From Erythrobacter sp. QSSC1-22B (lineage in GTDB: Bacteria; Pseudomonadota; Alphaproteobacteria; Sphingomonadales; Sphingomonadaceae): a stretch of 64,000 nt of DNA. The notes beneath the pieces are model-generated. The model saw only the letters and a program-made list of their open reading frames with translations. It was not told where the DNA came from and ran no database searches. The stretch covers positions 124,001-188,000 of the forward strand of contig NZ_LZRP01000006.1 of assembly GCF_001678665.1 (NCBI RefSeq). Reading direction: 5' to 3'. This document shows, in pieces, positions 38,557 to 46,378 of the stretch; positions within the stretch are counted from its first letter, which is position 1, and the number at the start of each line of letters is the position of its first letter. A program made the translations under genes and the position numbers.

Positions 38557-39051
38557 TCACCAGAAGCGGCTTCCGGGCACACCCTTGAACGGTCCGGCGA
38601 GCTTGCTGGTGATCCAGCCGCCATAGAATTCGCCCGGCTGCGGGATGACCGTCTCGCCATCGACGCTGCAGCGATCGAACGGCGCGGCGTAGAAGGCGAC
38701 ATGATCGCGCAGCATGGCAAAGGATGCGGTCGGGCTGGGATAGCTCCAGCCGACCCGCGGGATCACGATGTCGCCGATCACCACATCCCAATAGACCGCC
38801 GCGCCTTTCCACTCGCAGAACGAACTGCCCGCAGCGCGCCGCAGCACGCCCGGAGTGATGTCGGCTGGCGGGATGTAATAGCTGGGCGGATGGCTGGTCT
38901 CGAGGGTGCGGACAGCCGACTTCGTGCTGGCGACGATAGTGTCCGCGTGTTCGATGGTAATGCGCGAATCCGTGGGCTCCGCGATTGCGGGGCGGGGATA
39001 GGCCCAGACGCTCTCCTGCCCGGGACCTGCGGAATCGGGGCGCGGTTTCAC
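38557..39051 (-). CDS. DUF427 domain protein
   Basis: 164-residue protein with the DUF427 fold (YYIPPADITPGVLRRAAGSSFCEWKGAAVYWDVVIGD), a conserved small beta-rich domain of unknown activity. The pattern P-S-Y-Y-I-P near residue 57, the conserved C-E-W-K and the C-terminal GWITSKLAGPFKG are typical. It is directly upstream of the ABC1 kinase gene and probably in the same transcript. Confidence 0.8.
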   Translation of the reverse strand: MKPRPDSAGPGQESVWAYPRPAIAEPTDSRITIEHADTIVASTKSAVRTLETSHPPSYYIPPADITPGVLRRAAGSSFCEWKGAAVYWDVVIGDIVIPRVGWSYPSPTASFAMLRDHVAFYAAPFDRCSVDGETVIPQPGEFYGGWITSKLAGPFKGVPGSRFW

Positions 39052-39076
39052 GTTGGTCGGCTCAAGGATGCGGCCA

Positions 39077-39532
39077 TCACCGTGCGGCCGTGGTCATGCC
39101 GCCGAGCGATCCGGCCGAGCCAGCAGGTTTGGAAGCATCCGGCGCCAGACCGATCGAAGGCTCGTAATCGTCGCTGCGCAGGGTGAGCATATAGGCGACG
39201 AGGTCGTCGATCCGTTCTGCCGGGATTTCGAAATACATTTCACGGGGATAATCGTGCGAGGTCTTCAGCCACTGCGTCAGCGATTCCCGCGTTACACCCG
39301 GGACGTTCGCAACGGCTTCGAAGCTCGGAGCGGCAGGAACCGGGGAGCTATGAAGGCGCTCCACTGCGTGGCAATCGGCGCAGCGGTTCTGCGCGAAACT
39401 CATCCCGCGCAATTCGGGCGTATCGCGCTCGGTCGCAGCCATCGCCGGAGTGACGACCGAGCTGCCATCGGTGGGGGTAATCTCACAGGCGCCGAGCAGC
39501 ACCGTCAGACCGAGGAGAAGAGACTTTTTCAT
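39077..39532 (-). CDS. Lipoprotein c-type cytochrome
   Basis: 151-residue monohaem class I cytochrome c. The N-terminus is a lipoprotein signal (MKKSLLLGLTVLLGAC, lipid-anchored C16). The haem site is C51-x-x-C54-H55 (CADCH), and the sixth ligand is likely the Met in YPREMYFEIPAERIDDLVAYM. It probably shuttles electrons at the outer face of the inner membrane. It follows the sulfide module on the same strand, 138 bases downstream of the TauE/SafE gene, so a link to sulfide or sulfite oxidation is possible but unproven. Confidence 0.82.
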   Translation of the reverse strand: MKKSLLLGLTVLLGACEITPTDGSSVVTPAMAATERDTPELRGMSFAQNRCADCHAVERLHSSPVPAAPSFEAVANVPGVTRESLTQWLKTSHDYPREMYFEIPAERIDDLVAYMLTLRSDDYEPSIGLAPDASKPAGSAGSLGGMTTAAR

Positions 39533-39669
39533 GCGGAGGAGCATAGGAGCGCGCCGTGGCGAATGACAAGGCAATTGGCATCGGGAGAGCATGCGAGCTC
39601 TGCGTTCGGGTACGATCGGATACGGTCGGGCAAGCGCGCGGGTGACGGGTCGCAAGAGTGCCGCCGCCA

Positions 39670-40449
39670 TCAGAAGGCCGCCACGCTGTTCCAGAGCATA
39701 TAGCCGGCGACGGCAATGATGAGCATGGCGAAGAGGGTCGTCAGCCGCGCCTCCTGCCGCGCCAGCCGCGAGGCGAGCAGCGCGCCGAGGAATCCGCCAG
39801 CCACCCCGCCGCCGATGAAGACCGCGGCCAGCCCCCAGTCGATCAGTCCCGAGAGCGCGTAATTGGCCGCAGTGGTCAGCCCGAAAGCGGCGACCGCGAC
39901 CAGCGACGAACCGACAGCGTAGAGCATCGGCATGCCGGTCGCCGCGACCAGGCCGGGCACGACCAGAAAACCTCCGCCGATCCCGAAGAAGCCCGAGAAC
40001 AGCCCGGTGCCCAGCCCGTAGCCGACCAGCCGGGGTGCATTCTCGCGGCCGAGCACGACCGCAGGATTGCCTTCGCGGCCGCGATTGCGCAGCATCAGCA
40101 AGCCGACCCCGATCATGACGAAGGCGAACAGGAAGAGCAGTTTCTCGCCATCGATCGCCTTGCCCGCGCTCGATCCGGCGAAGGCCCCCGCGATACCGGC
40201 AGCCGCAAACACCAGCGCGCAGCGCCACTTCACAATGCCGCGGCGAACATGGGCGACCAGCCCGGTGAGCGCGTTGATCGCCACCGCGAGCGCGCTGGTG
40301 CCGATCGCGATATGCGGGCTGGGGACGCCGACCAGATAGACCATCAGCGGGACCGCGAGGATCGAACCGCCGCCGCCCACCAGCCCCAGCACGAAGCCGA
40401 CAAACACACCCGATCCGGCGCCGAGCAGATATTGGATGGTGTCGAGCAT
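39670..40449 (-). CDS. TauE/SafE (TSUP) family sulfite exporter
   Basis: 259-residue membrane protein with two TSUP repeats (GFVLGLVGGGGSILAVPLMVYLVG and GTGLFSGFFGIGGGFLVVPGLVAATGM), each containing the G-G-G-G/S turn. In BigR-type operons this protein exports sulfite formed by persulfide oxidation. The frame opens at 40704; the ATG at 40449 (MLDTIQYLLG) is used. It is the last gene of the module. Confidence 0.87.
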   Translation of the reverse strand: MLDTIQYLLGAGSGVFVGFVLGLVGGGGSILAVPLMVYLVGVPSPHIAIGTSALAVAINALTGLVAHVRRGIVKWRCALVFAAAGIAGAFAGSSAGKAIDGEKLLFLFAFVMIGVGLLMLRNRGREGNPAVVLGRENAPRLVGYGLGTGLFSGFFGIGGGFLVVPGLVAATGMPMLYAVGSSLVAVAAFGLTTAANYALSGLIDWGLAAVFIGGGVAGGFLGALLASRLARQEARLTTLFAMLIIAVAGYMLWNSVAAF

Positions 40450-40477
40450 AGGGTGCGTTCCGGTTGCGGACTGGGGA

Positions 40478-40816
40478 TCAGGAAAGCAGCGTCTGCGCCG
40501 CCTCCCAGAGTGTCGATGACCGGTTGCCGGTGCGGCAGAAGGCCAGAACCGGCCCGTCTGCGTCGCGAAGGGCTGGGGCGAAGTCGCGTGTTTCGGCATC
40601 GGTCGTCGCGCCGAGAACGACGGGAATGTGCCAATAGGCCAGGCCCAGCCGACTGGCCTCCGCCGCAAGCTCGCGCGACATCGGCTGGTCTTGGGCTTCG
40701 CCATCGGGGCGATTGTTGACGATGCCGGTGAAGCCGTCCTGCGCCAGCGTCGCGAGATCCTCGATCTCGATTTGCGGACCGACCGCCAGCCGGTCCGAAA
40801 TGCGGGTGTATTGCAT
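40478..40816 (-). CDS. DUF442/TIGR01244-type phosphatase-like protein
   Basis: 112-residue protein of the DUF442 domain that forms the N-terminal half of the larger Blh proteins. The active-site loop is F-C-R-T-G-N-R-S-S, a cysteine-phosphatase/rhodanese-like CxxGxR signature. In other bacteria this domain is fused to the persulfide dioxygenase; here it is a stand-alone gene within the same operon. It is probably a sulfur transferase acting on persulfides. ATG at 40816; six bases after the preceding gene. Confidence 0.83.
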   Translation of the reverse strand: MQYTRISDRLAVGPQIEIEDLATLAQDGFTGIVNNRPDGEAQDQPMSRELAAEASRLGLAYWHIPVVLGATTDAETRDFAPALRDADGPVLAFCRTGNRSSTLWEAAQTLLS

Positions 40817-40821
40817 AATTG

Positions 40822-41259
40822 CTATCCTTGTTTGAGCTCGGGTGCGCGGGTTGCCGTCGCGATGCGGTGGAGCGCCATGCCCGCCAGCATCGCGGCGACG
40901 AACAGCCACATCTGCCAGGCGCCAAGCACCAGCCCGGCAAGGGCTGGGCCGGGGCACAGGCCGACCAGCCCCCAGCCGATACCGAACAGCGCGGCGCCGA
41001 GCAGCAACGGGCGGTCGAGCCGGCGGCTTTCGGGGATGGCGAAGGTTTGCGCCAGCAGCGGTCGGTCCATGCGCTGGCGGATGCGATAGGCGATTGCGGA
41101 GGGGATCAGCGCTGCGCCCATCACATAGGCCAGCGTCGGATCCCACGCACCGGCGATATCGAGAAATGCCAGCACGCGCGCAGGATTGACCATGTCGGAC
41201 AGCGCGAGTCCGGCGCCGAAGACGATGCCGACGATCAGGCCGGGAAGAAACTTGCGCAT
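40822..41259 (-). CDS. DUF6691/YeeE-like half-transporter
   Basis: 145-residue membrane protein with about four helices. The sequence MRKFLPGLIVGIVFGAGLALSDMVNPARVLAFLDIAG and GWGLVGLCPGPAL match the second half of YeeE/YedE-type transporters (the PMP domain). It pairs with the adjoining gene (stop and start one base apart), which provides the first half. Likely function: uptake of thiosulfate or another sulfur species. Confidence 0.83.
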   Translation of the reverse strand: MRKFLPGLIVGIVFGAGLALSDMVNPARVLAFLDIAGAWDPTLAYVMGAALIPSAIAYRIRQRMDRPLLAQTFAIPESRRLDRPLLLGAALFGIGWGLVGLCPGPALAGLVLGAWQMWLFVAAMLAGMALHRIATATRAPELKQG

Positions 41260-41260
41260 C

Positions 41261-41689
41261 TCAGCCTCCGATCGCGTGGCGCAGGACAAAGACGGTCGCG
41301 GCGGCGCTCGCCATGAAGATGCCGGTGGCCGCGAACGAACGGGGCGAGAGCCGCGCGATCCCGCAGACCCCGTGGCCGCTGGTGCAGCCATTGCCCAGCC
41401 TCGTCCCGAAGCCGACCAGCAGTCCGGCGGCGACCAGCAGCGGCGCCGAGGAGGTGACGATGACTTCGGGCGCCCGGACCAATAGCGCGATCAGCGCCGC
41501 GCCGAGCGGCAGGCCGAGGATGAAACCCACCGCCTGCAGTCGCGGCGCTCCGCCGGGAGCCATTCCGACGGCGGTTGCCGCCATCCCGCTGACCCCGGCG
41601 ATGCGGCCGGAGAGCAGCAGCAACAGGCCCGCGGCGGTGCCGATCAGCAGGCCTCCCGCAATCCCGACCAGGGGCGAAAGAGTTTCCAT
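41261..41689 (-). CDS. YeeE/YedE-type half-transporter
   Basis: 142-residue membrane protein of the YeeE/YedE (sulfur transport) family. The conserved cysteine-bearing pore motif G-N-G-C-T-S-G-H-G-V-C-G-I is at about residues 98-110. Start ATG 41689; the frame is open to 41770. Its stop is one base from the DUF6691 start, which indicates coupled translation and a two-subunit transporter. Confidence 0.85.
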   Translation of the reverse strand: METLSPLVGIAGGLLIGTAAGLLLLLSGRIAGVSGMAATAVGMAPGGAPRLQAVGFILGLPLGAALIALLVRAPEVIVTSSAPLLVAAGLLVGFGTRLGNGCTSGHGVCGIARLSPRSFAATGIFMASAAATVFVLRHAIGG

Positions 41690-41702
41690 CGGAGCCACCT
41701 TT

Positions 41703-42632
41703 CTAGAGCGCGTCGATCGGGAGCTTGAGGTAGCGCACCCCGTTCTCCTCGGGTTCGGGCAGGTGCCCACCGCGGATATTGACCTGGATCGACGGCAGGA
41801 TCAGCCGCGGCATATCCAGCGTCGCATCGCGCTGGGTGCGCATGGCCACGAAATCGTCCTCGCTCACGCCTTCATGGACATGAACGTTGCCAGTGCGCTC
41901 GGCGAGCATCGTGGTTTCCCAGACGAATTCATCGCGGTTGGGCGCCTTGTAGTCGTGGCACAGGAACACGCGGGACTTGTCGGGCAGCGCCATCAGCCGG
42001 CGTACCGAGCGGTAAAGCTGGCGCGCATCGCCACCGGGGAAATCCGCGCGGGCCGAGCCGTAATCTGGCATGAACATGGTGTCGCCGGTGAACACCGCAT
42101 CGCCGATCACATAGGCCATGTCGGCGGGCGTGTGGCCGGGGACGTGGAGCGCGATCAGCGGGATATCGCCGATCGTGAGTGTGTCGCCATCCACGAGCAG
42201 GCGGTCGAATTGCGATCCGTCGCGGGCAAAACGCGTGCCCTCGTTGAAGATCTTGCCGAACACGTTCTGGACGGTGACGATCTCCGCCCCGATTACGAGC
42301 TCGCCACCGAGCTTTTCCTGCAGGTAGGGCGCTGCCGAGAGGTGATCGGCATGGGCATGGGTCTCGAGCAGCCACGCCACGCTCAGCCCCTCCCGCTCGA
42401 CATAGGCGATGACCGCATCGGCGGATTCGTAGCTCGTCCGGCCCGATGCGTGATCGAAGTCGAGCACGCTGTCGATGATCGCGGCGCGCCTGGTTTCGGG
42501 ATCGTGCACCACATAGGTGGCGGTGAAGGTGGGCTCGTCGAAAAAGGTTTCGACATGCGGTGCGCGAATTTCGCCGCGCAGCACGGCTTCCACCTGCGAG
42601 GCGGCGCGAGCGAGATGGGAGTCCTGGTCCAT
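41703..42632 (-). CDS. MBL-fold persulfide dioxygenase-like hydrolase
   Basis: 309-residue metallo-beta-lactamase-fold protein, closest in layout to ETHE1/Blh persulfide dioxygenases. Metal ligands: T-H-A-H-A-D-H (residues about 93-99), HVPGHTPADM and FTGDTMFMPDYGSARADFPGGDARQLYRSV, with FLCHDY. It oxidises glutathione persulfide to sulfite in the family. The ATG at 42632 starts three bases after bigR, so the two are coupled. Confidence 0.87.
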   Translation of the reverse strand: MDQDSHLARAASQVEAVLRGEIRAPHVETFFDEPTFTATYVVHDPETRRAAIIDSVLDFDHASGRTSYESADAVIAYVEREGLSVAWLLETHAHADHLSAAPYLQEKLGGELVIGAEIVTVQNVFGKIFNEGTRFARDGSQFDRLLVDGDTLTIGDIPLIALHVPGHTPADMAYVIGDAVFTGDTMFMPDYGSARADFPGGDARQLYRSVRRLMALPDKSRVFLCHDYKAPNRDEFVWETTMLAERTGNVHVHEGVSEDDFVAMRTQRDATLDMPRLILPSIQVNIRGGHLPEPEENGVRYLKLPIDAL

Positions 42633-42634
42633 AA

Positions 42635-43003
42635 TCAGCCTTCCTTGGTCTTGGGGGCGGTATCGGGTTGGGAGGTCTGGCCGAGTTCCGGGCAGAACAG
42701 CTCGTGGAGCAGCGCCAGCACCCGCTCGGCATTGGGGTCGCAGACGCGGTAGAACACCGCCTGCGCTTCCTTGCGGGTGGCGACCAGGCCCTGTTCGCGC
42801 AGCTTGGCGAGGTGCTGCGACAGCGCCGACTGGCTGATCCCGACCTGTTGGGTGAGATCGCCGGCCGACATTTCCCCCGCCTCGGCAAGGTAGCACAGCA
42901 CCAGCAGCCGCGGCTCGCTGCCGAGGGCCTTGAGCAGCCCGACCGCCTTCGCGGCATGGTGGCTGAACTGGTTTACGAGATCGTCGTGCACGGGCTTGTC
43001 CAT
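42635..43003 (-). CDS. bigR: BigR/SqrR-type persulfide-sensing ArsR repressor
   Basis: 122-residue winged-helix repressor. The DNA-binding part is ALGSEPRLLVLCYLAEAGEMSAGDLTQQVGISQSALSQHLAKLREQGLV. Two cysteines, C37 and C104 (LCYL and LFCPEL), sit where BigR/SqrR form the disulfide or polysulfide bridge when reactive sulfur is present; a third lies at 88. The gene heads the operon for persulfide dioxygenase, transporters and sulfite exporter, as in Xylella and Agrobacterium, and an operator-like palindrome lies in its own promoter. Confidence 0.9.
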   Translation of the reverse strand: MDKPVHDDLVNQFSHHAAKAVGLLKALGSEPRLLVLCYLAEAGEMSAGDLTQQVGISQSALSQHLAKLREQGLVATRKEAQAVFYRVCDPNAERVLALLHELFCPELGQTSQPDTAPKTKEG

Positions 43004-43014
43004 AAGAGAACCCT

Positions 43015-43042
43015 AATTTAGAACTATCTAATGAAATTGCAA
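43015..43042 (-). promoter_or_regulatory. bigR promoter with palindromic operator
   Basis: On the minus strand TTGCAA (-35, 43037-43042) is spaced 16 bases from TAAATT (-10, 43015-43020). Between them lies the perfect inverted repeat TTAGA-actA-TCTAA (43018-43031), an AT-rich palindrome typical of BigR-type operators. The location means a bound repressor would block polymerase, giving autoregulation and control of the whole sulfur operon. Inferred from sequence only. Confidence 0.7.
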
Positions 43043-43053
43043 GGGGGGGGGGG
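43043..43053. repeat. Run of 11 G next to the bigR promoter
   Basis: A homopolymeric stretch of 11 G immediately upstream of the -35 element, and five bases beyond the end of the acetyl-CoA hydrolase gene. Such tracts slip during replication and may alter promoter strength or the neighbouring gene's 3' end. Confidence 0.9.
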
Positions 43054-43058
43054 ATTTC

Positions 43059-44375
43059 TCAGGTGAGCCGGCCGCTCTCGAGCGATTTAGTAAGGCCTTC
43101 CCGGAACCGGGGATGAGCAATCGCGATCAGCGCCTCGGCGCGTTCACCCAGCGATTTGCCCTTCAGATCCACCATGCCATATTCGGTGACGACGATCCTT
43201 GTGTCGTTGCGCGGGACAGTGACGGGGCCATCCAGCCTGGGCACGATCCGCGACACCGTCCCGTCCTTGGCGGTCGAGTGGCACACGATGATCGACTTGC
43301 CCCCGCGCGATGCAGCGGCCCCGCGGACGAAATCGAGCTGCCCTCCCGAGCCGCTGTACTGGCGCCCGAGCAGATGTTCGGAATTGCAGGCGCCGCCCAG
43401 ATCGACCTGCAGCGTCGCGTTGACCGAGATCACCTTGTCGTTCTTGGCGATATGGCGCGGGTCGTTGACCACCTGTACCGGCGCGCTGTGGATGGCGGGA
43501 TTGTCGTCGAGAAAATCGTAGAAGGCGCGGTCGCCCATCGCGAAGGTGAAGACGCTGCGGCCCGGATAGGTGGTCTTGCAGCGGTTGGTCACCGCGCCGC
43601 AACGGATCAGATCAGCGAGCCCCGGGGTCAGCAATTCGGTGTGGATCCCCAGATCCTTGTGATCGCCGAGCATCGCGCAGACCGCATTGGGCAGCGTCCC
43701 GATCCCCATCTGGAGGCAGGACCCGTTCTCGATCAGCCCCGCGACCGTTCGGGCGATCGCCTCGTCCTCGGGGGTGCTCTCGGGAAAGGCGAGTTCGGCG
43801 AGCGGAGCCTCGTGCTCGACGATGGCATCGACCTCGGAGATGTGCAGCAGCGAATCCCCGAAAACGCGCGGCATGTTGGGATTGACCTCGACCACCAGCC
43901 TGCGGGCGGATCGCGCCACCGTGCTGGCGTAGTCATTGCCGGTCCCGAAGGTGAACCAGCCGTGCCGGTCCATCGGCGAGACCGCGACGACGAAGGTGTC
44001 GACCGCGACATCCTCGGAGAGCAGTTTCGCGGATTCGCTGAAGGCCACCGGCACGAATTCGATCGCGCTGCGCCCGTCCCCGGCGGCGCGCGTGATGATG
44101 TCGCGCTCGATCCGGGTCAGGAACATGCAATGCGGGCGCACGCGGTCGAGCAGATCGTAGCGCAGGATGGTGCGCGCGGCGTGCTCCATCGAATGGAAAT
44201 ACCACAGGTTGAGCCGTTCGAGCTCGCCGCCCTCTACCCGTGCTGCCAGTGCGGTCAGCAGAGCCGGCGGTTGCGCGACCGCCATTGCCATCGCGACATT
44301 CTCGCCCGAGCGAATCTCCGCCACGGCGGCTTGGGGCGTGGTCAGCTTGGAGCGATAGTGAGTTTTGGCATCCAT
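43059..44375 (-). CDS. Acetyl-CoA hydrolase/transferase family protein
   Basis: 438-residue CoA-transferase-fold protein (AcCoA hydrolase/4-hydroxybutyrate CoA-transferase branch). The catalytic glutamate is expected in the VEHEAPLAE segment; the CoA site includes GLIENGSCLQMGIGTLPNAV. Substrate is not certain: acetate/succinate or 4-hydroxybutyrate transfer. The frame opens at 44420; ATG 44375 (MDAKTHYRSKL) is used. It lies upstream of bigR on the same strand but past its promoter, so it is a separate transcript. The left att site lies 80 bases upstream. Confidence 0.88.
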   Translation of the reverse strand: MDAKTHYRSKLTTPQAAVAEIRSGENVAMAMAVAQPPALLTALAARVEGGELERLNLWYFHSMEHAARTILRYDLLDRVRPHCMFLTRIERDIITRAAGDGRSAIEFVPVAFSESAKLLSEDVAVDTFVVAVSPMDRHGWFTFGTGNDYASTVARSARRLVVEVNPNMPRVFGDSLLHISEVDAIVEHEAPLAELAFPESTPEDEAIARTVAGLIENGSCLQMGIGTLPNAVCAMLGDHKDLGIHTELLTPGLADLIRCGAVTNRCKTTYPGRSVFTFAMGDRAFYDFLDDNPAIHSAPVQVVNDPRHIAKNDKVISVNATLQVDLGGACNSEHLLGRQYSGSGGQLDFVRGAAASRGGKSIIVCHSTAKDGTVSRIVPRLDGPVTVPRNDTRIVVTEYGMVDLKGKSLGERAEALIAIAHPRFREGLTKSLESGRLT

Positions 44376-44454
44376 CGACCGGCGATAGGCGGTGCGAGGG
44401 AAGGGCGATAGCCCGGGCATCGAGATAGGCCGGCGGGCTCTGGCGGGAAAGAAA

Positions 44455-44475
44455 GATTGGTCGGGGAGACAGGAT
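44455..44475. repeat. attL core (21 bp)
   Basis: Left copy of the integration core, starting gattggtcggggagac and ending aggat, identical to 59017-59037. Flanking bases differ on both sides, so the match is exactly 21 bp. It corresponds to the CCA end, acceptor stem and part of the T-arm of tRNA-Pro. Confidence 0.93.
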
Positions 44476-44546
44476 GGGAATCAAGCATATTCCAAACCCC
44501 AGCTTTCCTGCTGAGTCGCATAAAACCTAGTGTTTCGCGGTCTCGG

Positions 44547-44582
44547 GTGCTACGATCGGTGTTACGATAAGTGCTACGAACG
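44547..44582 (+). repeat. Three 12-bp direct repeats, left end
   Basis: Contiguous units gtgctacgatcg, gtgttacgataa and gtgctacgaacg (44547, 44559, 44571) with consensus GTGYTACGAWMR. The array ends 11 bases before the integrase ATG. Likely arm-type integrase sites or an autoregulatory operator. The middle of this array is also present at the right end. Confidence 0.88.
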
Positions 44583-44593
44583 GACCCCTCTAC

Positions 44594-46378
44594 ATGGCAT
44601 CGCAATCAGTCGGCTATCAGGTCACCAAGCGCAGAAAAAAAGGGCAGGAGCTAGGGCCTTGGCAGCTTCGGGTGTTTGTGCCGAAGGCGTTGCAGGCGAG
44701 CGTCGGGAAGGCCGAAGTGTGGCGATCCCTCCAGACCCCCGATCGTCGGCTTGCCGAACGCCGCGTGCATTCGAAACTGACCGAGATCGAAAGTGGATGG
44801 CCTACATCCGCACTTGACCCTCCGTCTGATGCACCGGCGAGATCGCCGAACATGGACCCGGCGAGTGTTGCCGTGCGTGTCGCCTTCGATGGCATGCTCG
44901 AAGCAATGGAAACCCGCCGTCGAGAATGGCCCTCCGATGATGACGAGTATGCCGCACGTCTCACCAAGCGAGAGGCCGATCTTCGCCGAATGACGCGACG
45001 CTTGCAGGACGGTGATTTGACTCAATGGGAAATTGCCGCCGACAACGCCATTGAACGCCGGGGCCTCGAATTCGTGAAGGGCAGCGCCGAGTATGCGGTG
45101 TTTGTGCGGGCAATTGCTGAGGCGAGCATAGACGCCGTGGGCCTGTTCAACCGCAAGCACTCCGGCGAGTTGGACGCGGCGCCACGTTCGGCGACCGTGT
45201 TAGACGCGAAGGCGAAGGAGGCTGAGAAAGCCAAGCCCGGCGAGACCATCCTTGATCTGTTTGAGGCATGGGGTGCCGAAATGATCGCCAAGAGCGGAAA
45301 AAACGGCCAGCGCGGCAAACGCTCCGACACTGTCAATCAGGACCGAAAGGTCATTCTTCAATTCGCGACATTCGTTGGCCGGGACCGCGCGGTTGACTCG
45401 ATCACTCCGCTCGACGTTGCCGAATACCGGGACACGCTCCGCGACCTTCCGCCGAAGTGGATGAGCAAGCGGGAACTGCGCGATCTCGACATGCGCACGG
45501 CGGCAACGAAGGCGCGTGCAGCGGTAATGCCGCATACGGCGTTCACGACCATCAACAAGCACCTCTCGACGATCTCGCCGCTGTATCGATGGCTTCGCAA
45601 AAAACCGCGTTGGGCTGGCATGGCGAACCCCGTGGACGGGCTGTTCTATGACGATGTGAAGGGGACCAACCCGCGCCCACCGTTCACGACCGATGACCTC
45701 AACACCATCCTCGGCTCGCCCCTGTTCACCGGTTTTCAGGCCGAGGGGAAGGAGCATTTGCCGGGGAACGAGCAGACCCGCGACTGGTGCTACTGGATAC
45801 CGCTTGTGGCCATGTTTACCGGCGCGCGCATCGGCGAAGTCGCGCAGCTACGTATCGGTGATGTCCGGCAAGAACACGGCGTCTGGTTCGTTCATATCCG
45901 GCATGACAAGGACGCCGGGCTCGCCACGAAGAGCGGCCAAAGCCGCCCCGCCGCTGTCCATGCATTGCTTGAGGCCATCGGGTTCCTGGAGTTCCGTGCC
46001 CAACAGGTTGAGCGCGCCGGTGGTGATCTTGACGCCGCCCTTTTCCCCAAGCTTACCCCGAATGCGCGTGGACAGATCAGCGGCACGCCGTCGCGATGGT
46101 GGCGAGATTACCTCGCGGCGATCGGCGTGAAAGACCCTAGCGTGGAAGGCGGCGACGGTTTTGGCTCGCACAGCTTCCGCCACACGCTCGCCGATCGGCT
46201 GCGCGACGAAGCGGAATTGCTCGATACCGAGATTGCGGTGTGTCTGGGGCACAGCATCAAGTCCACCACGTCCGGCTATGGAAGGCTGACACAGGGCACA
46301 GTCAGAAAATTCAAAGGGTGGATGGACGCAGTGACATTCGAGGGGGTCGAGCTGGACCACTTGCGAGTGGATGGGTAG
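44594..46378 (+). CDS. Tyrosine-type site-specific integrase
   Basis: 594-residue phage integrase. The N-terminal segment is an arm/DNA-binding region; a core-binding domain follows (about residues 215-330). The catalytic set is complete: R412 in TGARIGEVAQLR, H526-S-F-R529 in GSHSFRHTLADR, H553 in LGHS and nucleophile Y562 in SGYGRL. It probably recombines the 21-bp core at tRNA-Pro. The three 12-bp repeats sit directly upstream. It lies next to attL, the usual arrangement for tRNA integrases. Confidence 0.95.
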   Translation: MASQSVGYQVTKRRKKGQELGPWQLRVFVPKALQASVGKAEVWRSLQTPDRRLAERRVHSKLTEIESGWPTSALDPPSDAPARSPNMDPASVAVRVAFDGMLEAMETRRREWPSDDDEYAARLTKREADLRRMTRRLQDGDLTQWEIAADNAIERRGLEFVKGSAEYAVFVRAIAEASIDAVGLFNRKHSGELDAAPRSATVLDAKAKEAEKAKPGETILDLFEAWGAEMIAKSGKNGQRGKRSDTVNQDRKVILQFATFVGRDRAVDSITPLDVAEYRDTLRDLPPKWMSKRELRDLDMRTAATKARAAVMPHTAFTTINKHLSTISPLYRWLRKKPRWAGMANPVDGLFYDDVKGTNPRPPFTTDDLNTILGSPLFTGFQAEGKEHLPGNEQTRDWCYWIPLVAMFTGARIGEVAQLRIGDVRQEHGVWFVHIRHDKDAGLATKSGQSRPAAVHALLEAIGFLEFRAQQVERAGGDLDAALFPKLTPNARGQISGTPSRWWRDYLAAIGVKDPSVEGGDGFGSHSFRHTLADRLRDEAELLDTEIAVCLGHSIKSTTSGYGRLTQGTVRKFKGWMDAVTFEGVELDHLRVDG

